Source: JBGSIZ01 sp041742255
GTDB lineage: Bacteria > Pseudomonadota > Alphaproteobacteria > Rhodobacterales > Rhodobacteraceae
Assembly: GCA_041742255.1 (NCBI GenBank)
Contig: JBGSIZ010000074.1
Coordinates: 1-11,113 of the forward strand
Reading direction: 5' to 3'
Length of the DNA: 11,113 bases
The position numbers and the translations under genes are program-made. How positions within the stretch are numbered: the first letter of the stretch is position 1; each line of letters starts with the position of its first letter. Under the pieces are notes generated by a model. The model worked only from the letters and a program-made list of their open reading frames with translations, was not told the origin of the DNA and did no database searches. Below are positions 1 through 6,970 of the stretch, piece after piece.

Positions 1-1
1 C

Positions 2-676
2 GCCAAGCTGGACCGCACCGCCCGGTTTGCCGATCTGGTTCTGACCATTGCCGAGGTGACGCGCGCCGATGTCGTCCGCCACATGGCGCGGGCCGGGCGG
101 GTTCCCCCGGTTGCCGTTGCCCCGCTGGGTATCGAGGCGCCGATCCCCGATGCCGCAGCATTGCCCGCTGGGTTGCCCCCCCCCGCCCCCGATTTCGTCA
201 CCGTGGGCACGATTGAACCGCGCAAGAATCACGCCGTGTTGCTGGATGCATGGGCCATGTTGGGGCCTGCCCCGCCGACACTTGTGATTTGTGGATCGCG
301 GGGGTGGGAAAATGCCGACGTCATGGCCCGATTGGATGCCGGTGTGCCGGGCGTGCGCGAGGTGCCGGGGTTGAGCGATGCCGCCTTGTCCGCACTTGTC
401 GCCGGGTCTGCGGGGATGCTGTTTCCGTCCGTTGCCGAGGGGTTTGGCCTGCCGCCGCTGGAGGCCGCCGCGCTGGGCGTGCCGGTTGTCTGTGGCGCAC
501 TTGCCATCTATTTGGAAACAATGGGTGATTGCCCCGTTTACCTTGACGTCACGGACCCCTATTCTTGGGCACAAGAGGTAAAGAGGCTGGCGACCGGTTT
601 CGAGACCCGCGCGACGGTGCCGTTTCAGGGTCCGACCTGGGAGGCGCATTTCAACATTGTGTTAAGCATGGCATGA
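2..676 (+). CDS. GT4-family glycosyltransferase, 5' end missing
   Basis: This is the C-terminal 224 residues of a GT-B-fold glycosyltransferase of family 4 (Pfam Glycos_transf_1), which moves a sugar from a nucleotide-sugar donor to a glycan or lipid-linked acceptor in the cytoplasm. The frame is open from base 2 and starts outside the window; the first GTG inside (56) lies mid-protein. Visible are the donor-domain opening FVTVGTIEPRKNH, a CGSRGWEN strand, and the E-x7-E nucleotide-sugar motif EGFGLPPLE (glutamates near fragment residues 146 and 154), followed by GVPVVCG. The family also includes mannosyl- and rhamnosyltransferases of O-antigen and capsule synthesis, but the sugar cannot be read here. 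A run of nine C (176-184) lies in frame in a proline-rich linker. The next gene starts 47 bp downstream on the same strand, so co-transcription is likely. Confidence 0.88.
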   Translation, partial: AKLDRTARFADLVLTIAEVTRADVVRHMARAGRVPPVAVAPLGIEAPIPDAAALPAGLPPPAPDFVTVGTIEPRKNHAVLLDAWAMLGPAPPTLVICGSRGWENADVMARLDAGVPGVREVPGLSDAALSALVAGSAGMLFPSVAEGFGLPPLEAAALGVPVVCGALAIYLETMGDCPVYLDVTDPYSWAQEVKRLATGFETRATVPFQGPTWEAHFNIVLSMA

Positions 677-723
677 TAGCGCGGGAAATACGGTCGGAAC
701 CGGATTGGGTATAAGGGCAGGGT

Positions 724-1734
724 TTGGGCGTCTGGCAGTCATATCGTCTGCGGTTGCAGCGGAAACGCTGGCGCATCCGTGCCTTTCGAAAGCGGCGCGA
801 ATTGAAACCCGTTTCTGACCGCACCCATCTGATTGCCCGCAATGACATCATCGTTTTCTCGACCTTTCGGAACGAAGATATTCGCCTGCCGTTTTTCCTT
901 AAGTATTACCGTGACTTGGGCGTCAACCACTTTGTCATGGTGGACAACGACAGCACGGATGGCGGTCGTGATTATCTGGCCGAACAGCCCGATGTTTCTC
1001 TGTGGACGACCAAAGCCAGCTATAAACGGTCCCGGTTTGGTGTCGATTGGTTGAACTGGTTGCAGCACAAACATGGCCACGGGCATTGGTGTCTGGTTGT
1101 CGATCCCGACGAGTTTCTGGTTTACCCGTTTTGCGACACCCGCCCGATCCGTGCCCTGACTGATTGGTTGGATGCGTCATCCATCAAGTCGTTTGGTGCG
1201 ATGTTGTTGGACATGTATCCCAAGGGAAAGCTGGACCAGCAGCCCTATCGGCGGGGCCAGAACCCGCTGGAGATCGCGGATTGGTTCGATTCGGGCAACT
1301 ATTCCATCTACAAAAACCAACGCTTCGGGAACCTGTGGATACAAGGTGGTCCGCGCGCCCGCGTGTTCTTTCCCGACCAGCCCGAAAGGGCCCCTGCGCT
1401 GAACAAGATCCCGTTGGTCAAATGGGACCGCAACTATGCCTATGTCAGTTCAACCCACATGTTGCTGCCGCGTGGTTTGAACCTTGTTTACGACGAATGG
1501 GGTGGCGAAAAGGCCAGCGGATTGCTGTTGCATACCAAGTTTCTGGACACGTTTTCCGTCAAGGCCCGAGAGGAGTTGAAGCGTGGCCAGCACTACGCCA
1601 ATAGCGTTGAATACAAGGCCTATGCCCAAGGGTTGAGCGAGCATCCCGACCTGTGGTGCAAGTGGTCCGAAAAATACATCAACTGGCGGCAGTTGGAGAT
1701 TTTGGGCCTGATGTCCAAGGGGAACTGGGCATGA
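724..1734 (+). CDS. GT2-like glycosyltransferase (Glyco_tranf_2_4 type)
   Basis: This 336-residue protein resembles GT-A-fold glycosyltransferases of the Glyco_tranf_2_4 group. Near residues 39-80 is the nucleotide-binding core NDIIVFSTFRNED followed by HFVMVDNDSTDGG. Residues 126-131, VDPDEF, look like the metal-binding acidic motif. The N-terminus (residues 8-26) is very basic, with no transmembrane segment, suggesting peripheral association with the inner membrane. No ATG fits the start. TTG at 724 is preceded by TAAGGG at 712-717 with about 6 bp spacing, so it is the preferred start. The stop overlaps the next gene by 4 bp (ATGA at 1731-1734), indicating translational coupling. It probably acts in the same surface-glycan pathway as its neighbours. 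The family is clear; donor and acceptor are unknown. Confidence 0.85.
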   Translation: MGVWQSYRLRLQRKRWRIRAFRKRRELKPVSDRTHLIARNDIIVFSTFRNEDIRLPFFLKYYRDLGVNHFVMVDNDSTDGGRDYLAEQPDVSLWTTKASYKRSRFGVDWLNWLQHKHGHGHWCLVVDPDEFLVYPFCDTRPIRALTDWLDASSIKSFGAMLLDMYPKGKLDQQPYRRGQNPLEIADWFDSGNYSIYKNQRFGNLWIQGGPRARVFFPDQPERAPALNKIPLVKWDRNYAYVSSTHMLLPRGLNLVYDEWGGEKASGLLLHTKFLDTFSVKAREELKRGQHYANSVEYKAYAQGLSEHPDLWCKWSEKYINWRQLEILGLMSKGNWA

Positions 1735-3437
1735 CCGCGCAGACTCTGGGCATTGTCATTCTGGTGCATAACGCATTCGGCCGCGCCGAACAGGTGATCC
1801 GGCACTGGGTCGCGGGGGGCTGCCCGTTGGTGTGCCATGTGGACAAGTCTGTGGGCAAAGCCAATCATGATCGGTTCGTTGCGGCATTGTCCGACCTGCC
1901 GCAGGTCGTGTTTTCCAAGCGGCACCGCTGCGAATGGGGCACATGGGGGATTGTGGCCGCATCCCAATCCGCGTCCGAGGTCATGTTGCAGACATTCCCG
2001 GAGGTGCGTCACGTCTATCTGGCATCCGGGTCTTGTTTGCCGTTGCGCCCGATCAAGGAGTTGCGCCGCTATCTGGATGCCCGCCCCCGCACCGATTTCA
2101 TCGAAAGTGCGACAACCGCCGATGTGCCGTGGACCGTGGGCGGATTGGATCAGGAACGGTTCACCCTGCGGTTTCCGTTTTCGTGGAAGCGCAACCGGTT
2201 CTGGTTCGATCGTTATGTCGAGTTTCAGCGTCGGTTCCGGCTGTATCGCAAGGTGCCCGCCGGGCTGGTCCCCCATATGGGGTCGCAGTGGTGGTGCCTG
2301 ACCCGGCAGACCCTGTCTGCTATTCTGGAGGACCCCGACCGGGCCGTGTTTGACAGGTATTTCAGCAAGGTCTGGATTCCTGACGAAAGCTATTTTCAGA
2401 CCCTCGCTCGGCATTATTCCACGCAGGTCGAGAGCCGGTCCCTGACCCTGTCCAAGTTCGATTTTCAGGGCAAGCCGCACATATTCTACGATGACCATCT
2501 GCAATTGCTGCGCCGGTCCGATTGTTTTGTTGCCCGCAAGATCTGGCCCCACGCCAACCGTCTGTATGATACGTTTCTGGGCGATGCCGCCGCAGCGATG
2601 AAAGGTGCCGAACCGAACCCCGGCAAGATCGACCGCATCTTTGCCAAGGCCGTGGACCGCCGCACCCGGGGTCGTCCGGGTTTGTATATGCAAAGCCGGT
2701 TTCCCAATCCGAATTGGGAGAACGGCCTGACGTCGTCCCCCTATTCCGTGTTCGAGGGGTTTTCCGAGCTGTTCGAGAATTTCGAACCGTGGCTGGCCCG
2801 TGCCACCGGTGCCCGCGTGCATGGACACCTGTTTCATCCCGAGCGCGTGCAGTTTGATGGCCAGCAACCGACGTTTGGCGGGGCGTTGTCCAACAGCCCG
2901 ATCTTGCGCGACTACAACGCCCAAATGTTCCTGCGCAATCTGATCTGGAACACTCGAGGCGAGCGCCAGTGTTTTCAGTTTGGACCGGGTGACCGACAGT
3001 TCATCAGTTGGGAAATTGCCAAGGACCCCAACGCCCAGATCAGCGTTGTCACCGGGGCCTGGGCCATTCCGTTGTTCCAATCGAACCGGAATTTTTCCGA
3101 CCTGCGCGCCGAAGCCGCCCAGTTGCAAAAGGTCGAAAGCGATCACCTGAACGCCTTGCGGTCGATTTATGCCAAGGCCCGGATCCGCATCTGGACGCTG
3201 GCCGAATTTGTCGAGGCTCCGATGGAGGGCTTGCAGGCCGTGGTGGACGAAATCACCGGCAAGACCGTGCGCCGCTTGACCGAGGCCCCCCGCATGGTGG
3301 ATCTGACCGGATTTGGTCAATTTCTGCAAAACCTTAAAAATCACGGGATGCATCCCTATCTGATGGGGGACTTTCCCGCTGGACCTGTCCCCGAAACGAT
3401 GCAGCCGTCCCCCCGCAAACCTTATCTGGTGCGATGA
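1731..3437 (+). CDS. GT14 core-2/I-branching-type glycosyltransferase with long C-terminal domain
   Basis: A 568-residue protein. Residues 5-230 match the Branch family (GT14, beta-1,6-N-acetylglucosaminyltransferase type): GIVILVHN at 7-14, YLASGSCLPLRP near 96-107, GSQWWCLTR at 184-192 and WIPDESYFQTL at 215-225, the usual late motif holding the acidic residues. Residues about 230-568 are a separate region that I recall being classed as DUF5927 in alphaproteobacteria; it has no motif whose function I can name. A longer GTG start at 1653 is possible in frame, but ATG 1731 is preferred: AAGGGG lies just upstream, it overlaps the previous stop as ATGA, and the conserved family start follows at once. 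It would transfer a branching sugar, possibly GlcNAc, to a surface glycan; bacterial substrates are poorly known. The sulfotransferase gene follows after 3 bp. Confidence 0.88.
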   Translation: MTAQTLGIVILVHNAFGRAEQVIRHWVAGGCPLVCHVDKSVGKANHDRFVAALSDLPQVVFSKRHRCEWGTWGIVAASQSASEVMLQTFPEVRHVYLASGSCLPLRPIKELRRYLDARPRTDFIESATTADVPWTVGGLDQERFTLRFPFSWKRNRFWFDRYVEFQRRFRLYRKVPAGLVPHMGSQWWCLTRQTLSAILEDPDRAVFDRYFSKVWIPDESYFQTLARHYSTQVESRSLTLSKFDFQGKPHIFYDDHLQLLRRSDCFVARKIWPHANRLYDTFLGDAAAAMKGAEPNPGKIDRIFAKAVDRRTRGRPGLYMQSRFPNPNWENGLTSSPYSVFEGFSELFENFEPWLARATGARVHGHLFHPERVQFDGQQPTFGGALSNSPILRDYNAQMFLRNLIWNTRGERQCFQFGPGDRQFISWEIAKDPNAQISVVTGAWAIPLFQSNRNFSDLRAEAAQLQKVESDHLNALRSIYAKARIRIWTLAEFVEAPMEGLQAVVDEITGKTVRRLTEAPRMVDLTGFGQFLQNLKNHGMHPYLMGDFPAGPVPETMQPSPRKPYLVR

Positions 3438-3440
3438 TCC

Positions 3441-4865
3441 ATGCCCAAGTTCGACTATTTTGTCGTGTTCGCTGAAATGCGCACCGGGTCCAATTTTCTG
3501 GAAACGAATATCAACGCCTTTGACGGGTTGCAGTGCCATGGCGAGGCGTTCAACCCTCATTTCATCGGCTATCCCGACCGCACCGATATTCTGGGCGTCA
3601 CCCTGAACGCCCGCGAAGGCAACCCCGCCCGCCTGATTGAACGGATCAAGGAAAAAAGCGAAGGGTTGGGCGGATTTCGCTATTTCAACGATCACGACCC
3701 CCGCGTGTTTGACATTGCCGTGCCCGACCCACGCTGTGCCAAGATCGTTTTGACCCGCAACCCTGTGGAAAGCTATGTCAGTTGGAAGATCGCCCAAGCG
3801 ACTGGTCAATGGAAGCTGACCAACGTCAAACACGCCAAATCCGAAACCGTGGTGTTCGAGGCCGCCGAGTTTGAGGCCCATATGGACGCTTTGCAGGCGT
3901 TTCAGGTCCGGTTGTTGAACGCCTTGCAGCGAACTGGCCAGACCGCGTTTTATGTCGCCTATGAAGATTTGCAGGATGTCGAGGTGATGAACGGCCTTGC
4001 CGCCTATCTGGGCTGTCCATCCCGGATCGAGGGGTTGGATAAAAAGCTCAAGAAACAGAACCCCGAACCGATGGAGAGCAAGGTGTCAAACTTTGCCGCC
4101 ATGGAACAGGCGCTGGCCCGGCTGGATCGGTTCAACCTGACCCGGACCCCGAATTTTGAACCCCGAAGGGGTGCCGTAACCCCGACCTATGTCGCCCCGC
4201 CCCGTGCGCCCGTGTTGTTTGCCCCGATCAAAGGGGGGCCGGTGCCCGCCGTGATGGCGTGGCTGGCCGCGTTGGATGCCGTTTCTACCGATGCCCTGCT
4301 GACCAATTTCAGCCAGAAATCGTTGCGCCAGTGGAAGCGGAGTGCCGTGGGCCACCGCAGTTTTACCGTGATCCGCCATCCGGTCGCCCGTGCCCATGCC
4401 GCGTTTTGCGATCATATCCTGCCCACCGGGCCGGGCGCGTTTGGTGAAATTCGGACCACCCTGCGCCAGCAGTTCAAGTTGCCCATTCCAAAGGATGCGC
4501 TGGGACCGGAGTATGACGAGGCCGCCCACCGCGCCGCGTTTCTCGCGTTTCTCGCGTTTCTCAAGGTCAATCTGGCGGGGCAGACCAGCATTCGGATTGA
4601 TCCTGTCTGGGCGTCACAGGCTGCGATTGTGCAGGGGTTTGCCAATTTCGCCGCCCCGGACATGATCCTGCGCGAGGACGGGCTGACCACCGACCTTGCC
4701 ATTCTGGCCGCACAGATTGGCCGCCCGGATGCACCGTTGCAACAGGGGGAAACCGACCCGCACCGCCCCCGCCTTGCCGCGATTTATGATCGCGCAGTTG
4801 AGGACGCCGCCCGCGATGCGTTCCTGCGCGATTACATGACGTTTGGGTTTGGAGATTGGGCCTAG
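3441..4865 (+). CDS. Stf0-type sulfotransferase with second sulfotransferase-like domain
   Basis: A 474-residue protein, about twice the length of a typical Stf0 enzyme. The N-terminal half resembles Stf0 (PAPS-dependent, described for trehalose 2-sulfation in mycobacteria): the 5'-phosphosulfate loop RTGSNFLE at 14-21, Glu35 in CHGEAFNP at the place of the proposed catalytic base, and the 3'-phosphate motif LTRNPVESYVSWK at 104-116. After a linker rich in P and A (about 244-258), residues 259-474 look like a second sulfotransferase fold. It has TVIRHPVARAHAAF near 309-322, resembling a 3'-phosphate motif, and a C-terminal Y-x-R-A to FGFGDW stretch resembling Sulfotransfer_2. The expected P-loop is degenerate (APIKGGPVP, 261-269), so this half may be non-catalytic. 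It probably sulfates the glycan made by the three upstream transferases. Similar proteins are often loosely annotated NodH. The start is ATG 3441, with only a weak ribosome binding site, which suits coupling to the gene ending 3 bp before it. Confidence 0.83.
   Translation: MPKFDYFVVFAEMRTGSNFLETNINAFDGLQCHGEAFNPHFIGYPDRTDILGVTLNAREGNPARLIERIKEKSEGLGGFRYFNDHDPRVFDIAVPDPRCAKIVLTRNPVESYVSWKIAQATGQWKLTNVKHAKSETVVFEAAEFEAHMDALQAFQVRLLNALQRTGQTAFYVAYEDLQDVEVMNGLAAYLGCPSRIEGLDKKLKKQNPEPMESKVSNFAAMEQALARLDRFNLTRTPNFEPRRGAVTPTYVAPPRAPVLFAPIKGGPVPAVMAWLAALDAVSTDALLTNFSQKSLRQWKRSAVGHRSFTVIRHPVARAHAAFCDHILPTGPGAFGEIRTTLRQQFKLPIPKDALGPEYDEAAHRAAFLAFLAFLKVNLAGQTSIRIDPVWASQAAIVQGFANFAAPDMILREDGLTTDLAILAAQIGRPDAPLQQGETDPHRPRLAAIYDRAVEDAARDAFLRDYMTFGFGDWA
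4536..4562 (+). repeat. Three tandem 9-bp repeats inside the sulfotransferase gene
   Basis: The unit GCGTTTCTC is repeated three times without interruption (4536, 4545, 4554) and encodes Ala-Phe-Leu three times in frame. Gain or loss of a unit would change the protein by three residues without a frameshift. It lies in a helix-like stretch of the second sulfotransferase-like domain. Confidence 0.9.
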
Positions 4866-4883
4866 GCCGCCAATCACGCGGCC
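4865..4883. terminator. GC-rich hairpin between convergent genes (possible bidirectional terminator)
   Basis: GGCCGC (4865-4870) pairs with GCGGCC (4878-4883) around a 7-nt loop. It sits in the 20-bp gap between the sulfotransferase stop (TAG 4863-4865) and the ptsN stop (4886-4888 on the minus strand). No T-tract follows on either side, so it is not a canonical intrinsic terminator. The position between converging genes is the main argument. Confidence 0.4.
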
Positions 4884-4885
4884 AA

Positions 4886-5350
4886 TTACGCGGCTTGTGT
4901 GGTCGCCCCGGCGGTCAGGATTGCGTAGAGTTTGCCCGGGTCCGCGTTGGCCCGCAGTTTGGCGCAGGTGTTGGCGTCCCGCATGGTCCGCGACACCAAC
5001 GCCAGCGCCTTGAGGTGATCCACCCCGGCGTCGGCGGGTGCCAGAAGCATGAACACAAGATCCACATGCTGCCGGTCCACCGCATCAAAATCGAGCGGTT
5101 TTTCAAGCCGCACAAACAGGCCGCAGACCGATTTCACGTCATCCATGCGGGCGTGGGGCAGGGCGATCCCTTGCCCTACCCCCGTTGGTCCAAGCGATTC
5201 CCGGTCCAAAAGCGCGTCCACGACCCGGGCGGCAGGCACCCCAAAACACTGTGCGGCGAGGTCCCCGAGATCTTGAAACAGCCGCTTTTTGCTCGACACG
5301 CCGCCGATAAGCTTGACGCCCTCGGGGCTGAGGAGTTGGTGGAGTTGCAT
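4886..5350 (-). CDS. ptsN: PTS IIA-like nitrogen regulatory protein PtsN
   Basis: A 154-residue EIIA-Ntr domain protein. In the nitrogen PTS it receives a phosphate from NPr and regulates potassium transport, stress responses and other targets by protein contact; it does not carry sugar itself. The phosphorylated histidine is His66 in GIALPHARMD, and the preceding ESLGPTGVGQG and following VFMLLAPADAGVDHLKALA are typical of the family, whose usual length is 150-160 residues. It lies 32 bp downstream of hpf on the same strand, the conserved hpf-ptsN order, and is probably co-transcribed with it. The start ATG 5350 gives the normal family N-terminus MQLHQLLSPEGV; the ribosome binding site (GGGATCA) is weak. 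Confidence 0.95.
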   Translation of the reverse strand: MQLHQLLSPEGVKLIGGVSSKKRLFQDLGDLAAQCFGVPAARVVDALLDRESLGPTGVGQGIALPHARMDDVKSVCGLFVRLEKPLDFDAVDRQHVDLVFMLLAPADAGVDHLKALALVSRTMRDANTCAKLRANADPGKLYAILTAGATTQAA

Positions 5351-5382
5351 CGTGTGATCCCCTGACCGGACGTCCCCGGATC

Positions 5383-5961
5383 TTAGCCTGCGTTGCGGGG
5401 GTCAATCCACCCGATATTGCCGTCGTCCCGGCGATACACCACGTTGATGCCCCCCGTCTTGTCGTTGCGAAACACCTGAACCGAGGAGTGGGCCAGTTCC
5501 ATCTGCATCACGGCCTCTCCGACCGAAAGGGATGGAATTTTTGTCGCCATTTCCGCAATGATCACGGGTCCGGCTTCGCTGGCCAACTCTGCGTCAGAGT
5601 CGTCTGTTGCGGCGAGGATATAGGACCCTGCATCGGAAAGTTCAACCGGGTCCGGCCGTTCCTTCTGGTGGTCCTTGAGCCGGCGTTTGTAGCGGCGCAA
5701 CTGCTTGTCCATCTTTTCCCGGCAGCTCTCGAATGCGGCATAAATTTCGGGGTCGTGGCCTTTGGCCTGACAGGTCAGGCCGGTAGACAGGTGGATCACC
5801 GTTTCGCAGACCGATTCATGACCAGACCGGGAAAACACGACGTAGGCTTCGGTGGGCCGTCCGGCGTATTTCTGCACTGTCGCGTCCAGTTCTGTCCGGA
5901 CGTGGGTTTGCAGTGCTTCGCCAATGTCGATCTGTTTGCCGCTGATCTGATATCGCATCAT
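5383..5961 (-). CDS. hpf: Ribosome hibernation promoting factor, long form
   Basis: A 192-residue long-type HPF, which pairs 70S ribosomes into inactive 100S dimers in stationary phase or stress. Residues 2-105 form the HPF/YfiA ribosome-binding domain (MRYQISGKQIDIGEAL to the basic helix RRYKRRLKDHQK). Residues about 106-140 are an acidic linker. Residues 143-188 are the C-terminal dimerisation domain with SVGEAVMQMEL, FRNDKTGGINVVYRR and DGNIGWIDP. The start is ATG 5961, with a perfect AGGAGG (complement of 5970-5975) 8 nt upstream; ATG 5958 directly follows. An in-frame ATG at 6006 also has GGAGG (complement of 6013-6017) 6 nt upstream and would add 15 residues (MATAPGCAKKQEDNT) not typical of the family. 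ptsN follows 32 bp downstream. Confidence 0.95.
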   Translation of the reverse strand: MMRYQISGKQIDIGEALQTHVRTELDATVQKYAGRPTEAYVVFSRSGHESVCETVIHLSTGLTCQAKGHDPEIYAAFESCREKMDKQLRRYKRRLKDHQKERPDPVELSDAGSYILAATDDSDAELASEAGPVIIAEMATKIPSLSVGEAVMQMELAHSSVQVFRNDKTGGINVVYRRDDGNIGWIDPRNAG

Positions 5962-6210
5962 GGTGTTGTCCTCCTGTTTTTTCGCGCAACCGGGTGCGGT
6001 GGCCATTGCCTGCCTCCGGGTGTGCGATCTTGTGTCCGTTGGGAATAATGACGGTTGCCGGTCCTTTGCCCGAAAGTCTCGGGCGGGCTGAAAAGCCTGC
6101 ACCGAAACGCATGGGGACACTGCGACTGTCATCCCCTTAATTGGCGGCATCCGTCCCTGATTTGTCAATGAGTCTATGGTTAAACTGATAGCGATGGCGG
6201 CTGTTCGCAG
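5962..6210 (-). promoter_or_regulatory. hpf leader and likely promoter region
   Basis: This 249-bp gap separates lptB from hpf and holds no other gene; rpoN, often here in other Proteobacteria, is absent. On the minus strand there is an exact TTGACA (complement of 6163-6168) about 200 bp before the hpf ATG, but no convincing -10 at 17 bp, so the promoter is only a candidate. A hairpin with six GC-rich pairs (6068-6073 with 6079-6084, 5-nt loop) lies in the presumed leader, next to a smaller GGCT/AGCC hairpin. Two Shine-Dalgarno plus ATG pairs are in frame near its downstream end (6006 and 5961). The gap suggests hpf-ptsN has its own promoter. Confidence 0.45.
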
Positions 6211-6969
6211 TCAGACCCTGAACCCTTGGCCCAAGTAGACCCGGCGCACGTTTTCGTCTTGCACCACTTCGTCGGTCGTGCCGCTCATCAACACCTTGCC
6301 GTCGTGGAGGATATAGGCGCGGTCCACAATTTCCAGCGTTTCCCGCACGTTATGGTCGGTGATCAACACCCCGATGCCCCGCGTTTTCAGGTCTGCCACA
6401 AGGTGCCGGATTTCCCCCACCGCGATCGGGTCCACCCCGGCAAAGGGTTCATCGAGCAGCACATATTTCGGCCCCGCCGCCAGACAGCGCGCGATTTCCG
6501 CCCGTCGCCGTTCCCCCCCCGACAGCGCCAGCGCAGGCGCCCGCCGCAGGTGTTCGATGGAAAATTCCGACAGCAATTCTTCGAGTTTGTCCCGCCGCCG
6601 CAGCCCGTCCGGTTCGCTGATTTCAAGGATCGACAGGATGTTATCCTCGACCGACATGCCCCGAAAAATCGACATTTCCTGTGGCAAATAGCCGATACCA
6701 AGCCGCGCCCGCCGATACATCGGGAGCGTCGTCACATCCCGCCCGTCGATGATGACGTGCCCGCCTTCGGGTGTCACCAACCCGGCGATAGAGTAAAAAC
6801 ACGTTGTTTTGCCGGACCCGTTCGGCCCGAGCAGTGCGACGACCTCGCCCCGGCCCAGTTCCATGCTGACGTCCCGGATCACCAGCCGTTTGCGATAGCT
6901 TTTGCGCAGGTTCACGACCCGCAACCCGACGTTGCCATCCGTCACCGCAAGGTCCGGTTTTGGCGTCAT
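6211..6969 (-). CDS. lptB: LPS export ABC transporter ATPase LptB
   Basis: A 252-residue ABC ATPase that powers extraction of lipopolysaccharide from the inner membrane together with LptF, LptG and LptC. All ABC motifs are visible: Walker A GPNGSGKT at 48-55, Q-loop Gln97 in YLPQEMSIFRGMSV (an LptB-typical stretch), signature LSGGE at 149-153, Walker B YVLLDEPFAGVDP at 169-181, and switch histidine His206 in TDHNVRET. The length is slightly above the usual 240 because of an N-terminal extension of about 13 residues. Its ATG (6969) is one base after the lptA stop, so translation is coupled. An eight-G run on the coding strand (6513-6520) encodes part of the signature motif. lptF and lptG are not in the window. 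Confidence 0.97.
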   Translation of the reverse strand: MTPKPDLAVTDGNVGLRVVNLRKSYRKRLVIRDVSMELGRGEVVALLGPNGSGKTTCFYSIAGLVTPEGGHVIIDGRDVTTLPMYRRARLGIGYLPQEMSIFRGMSVEDNILSILEISEPDGLRRRDKLEELLSEFSIEHLRRAPALALSGGERRRAEIARCLAAGPKYVLLDEPFAGVDPIAVGEIRHLVADLKTRGIGVLITDHNVRETLEIVDRAYILHDGKVLMSGTTDEVVQDENVRRVYLGQGFRV

Positions 6970-6970
6970 G

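Noticed and set aside
1620..3881. A 753-codon open frame on the minus strand opposite the GT14 and sulfotransferase genes
   Set aside because: It lies antisense to two clearly recognisable genes and spans their boundary. Its translation has no family features and its openness follows from the GC-rich third positions of the real genes.
6513..6520. Eight-base G/C run in lptB as a phase-variation site
   Set aside because: It encodes part of the invariant ABC signature motif of an essential gene, so switching would be lethal; it is codon use (GGG GGG).
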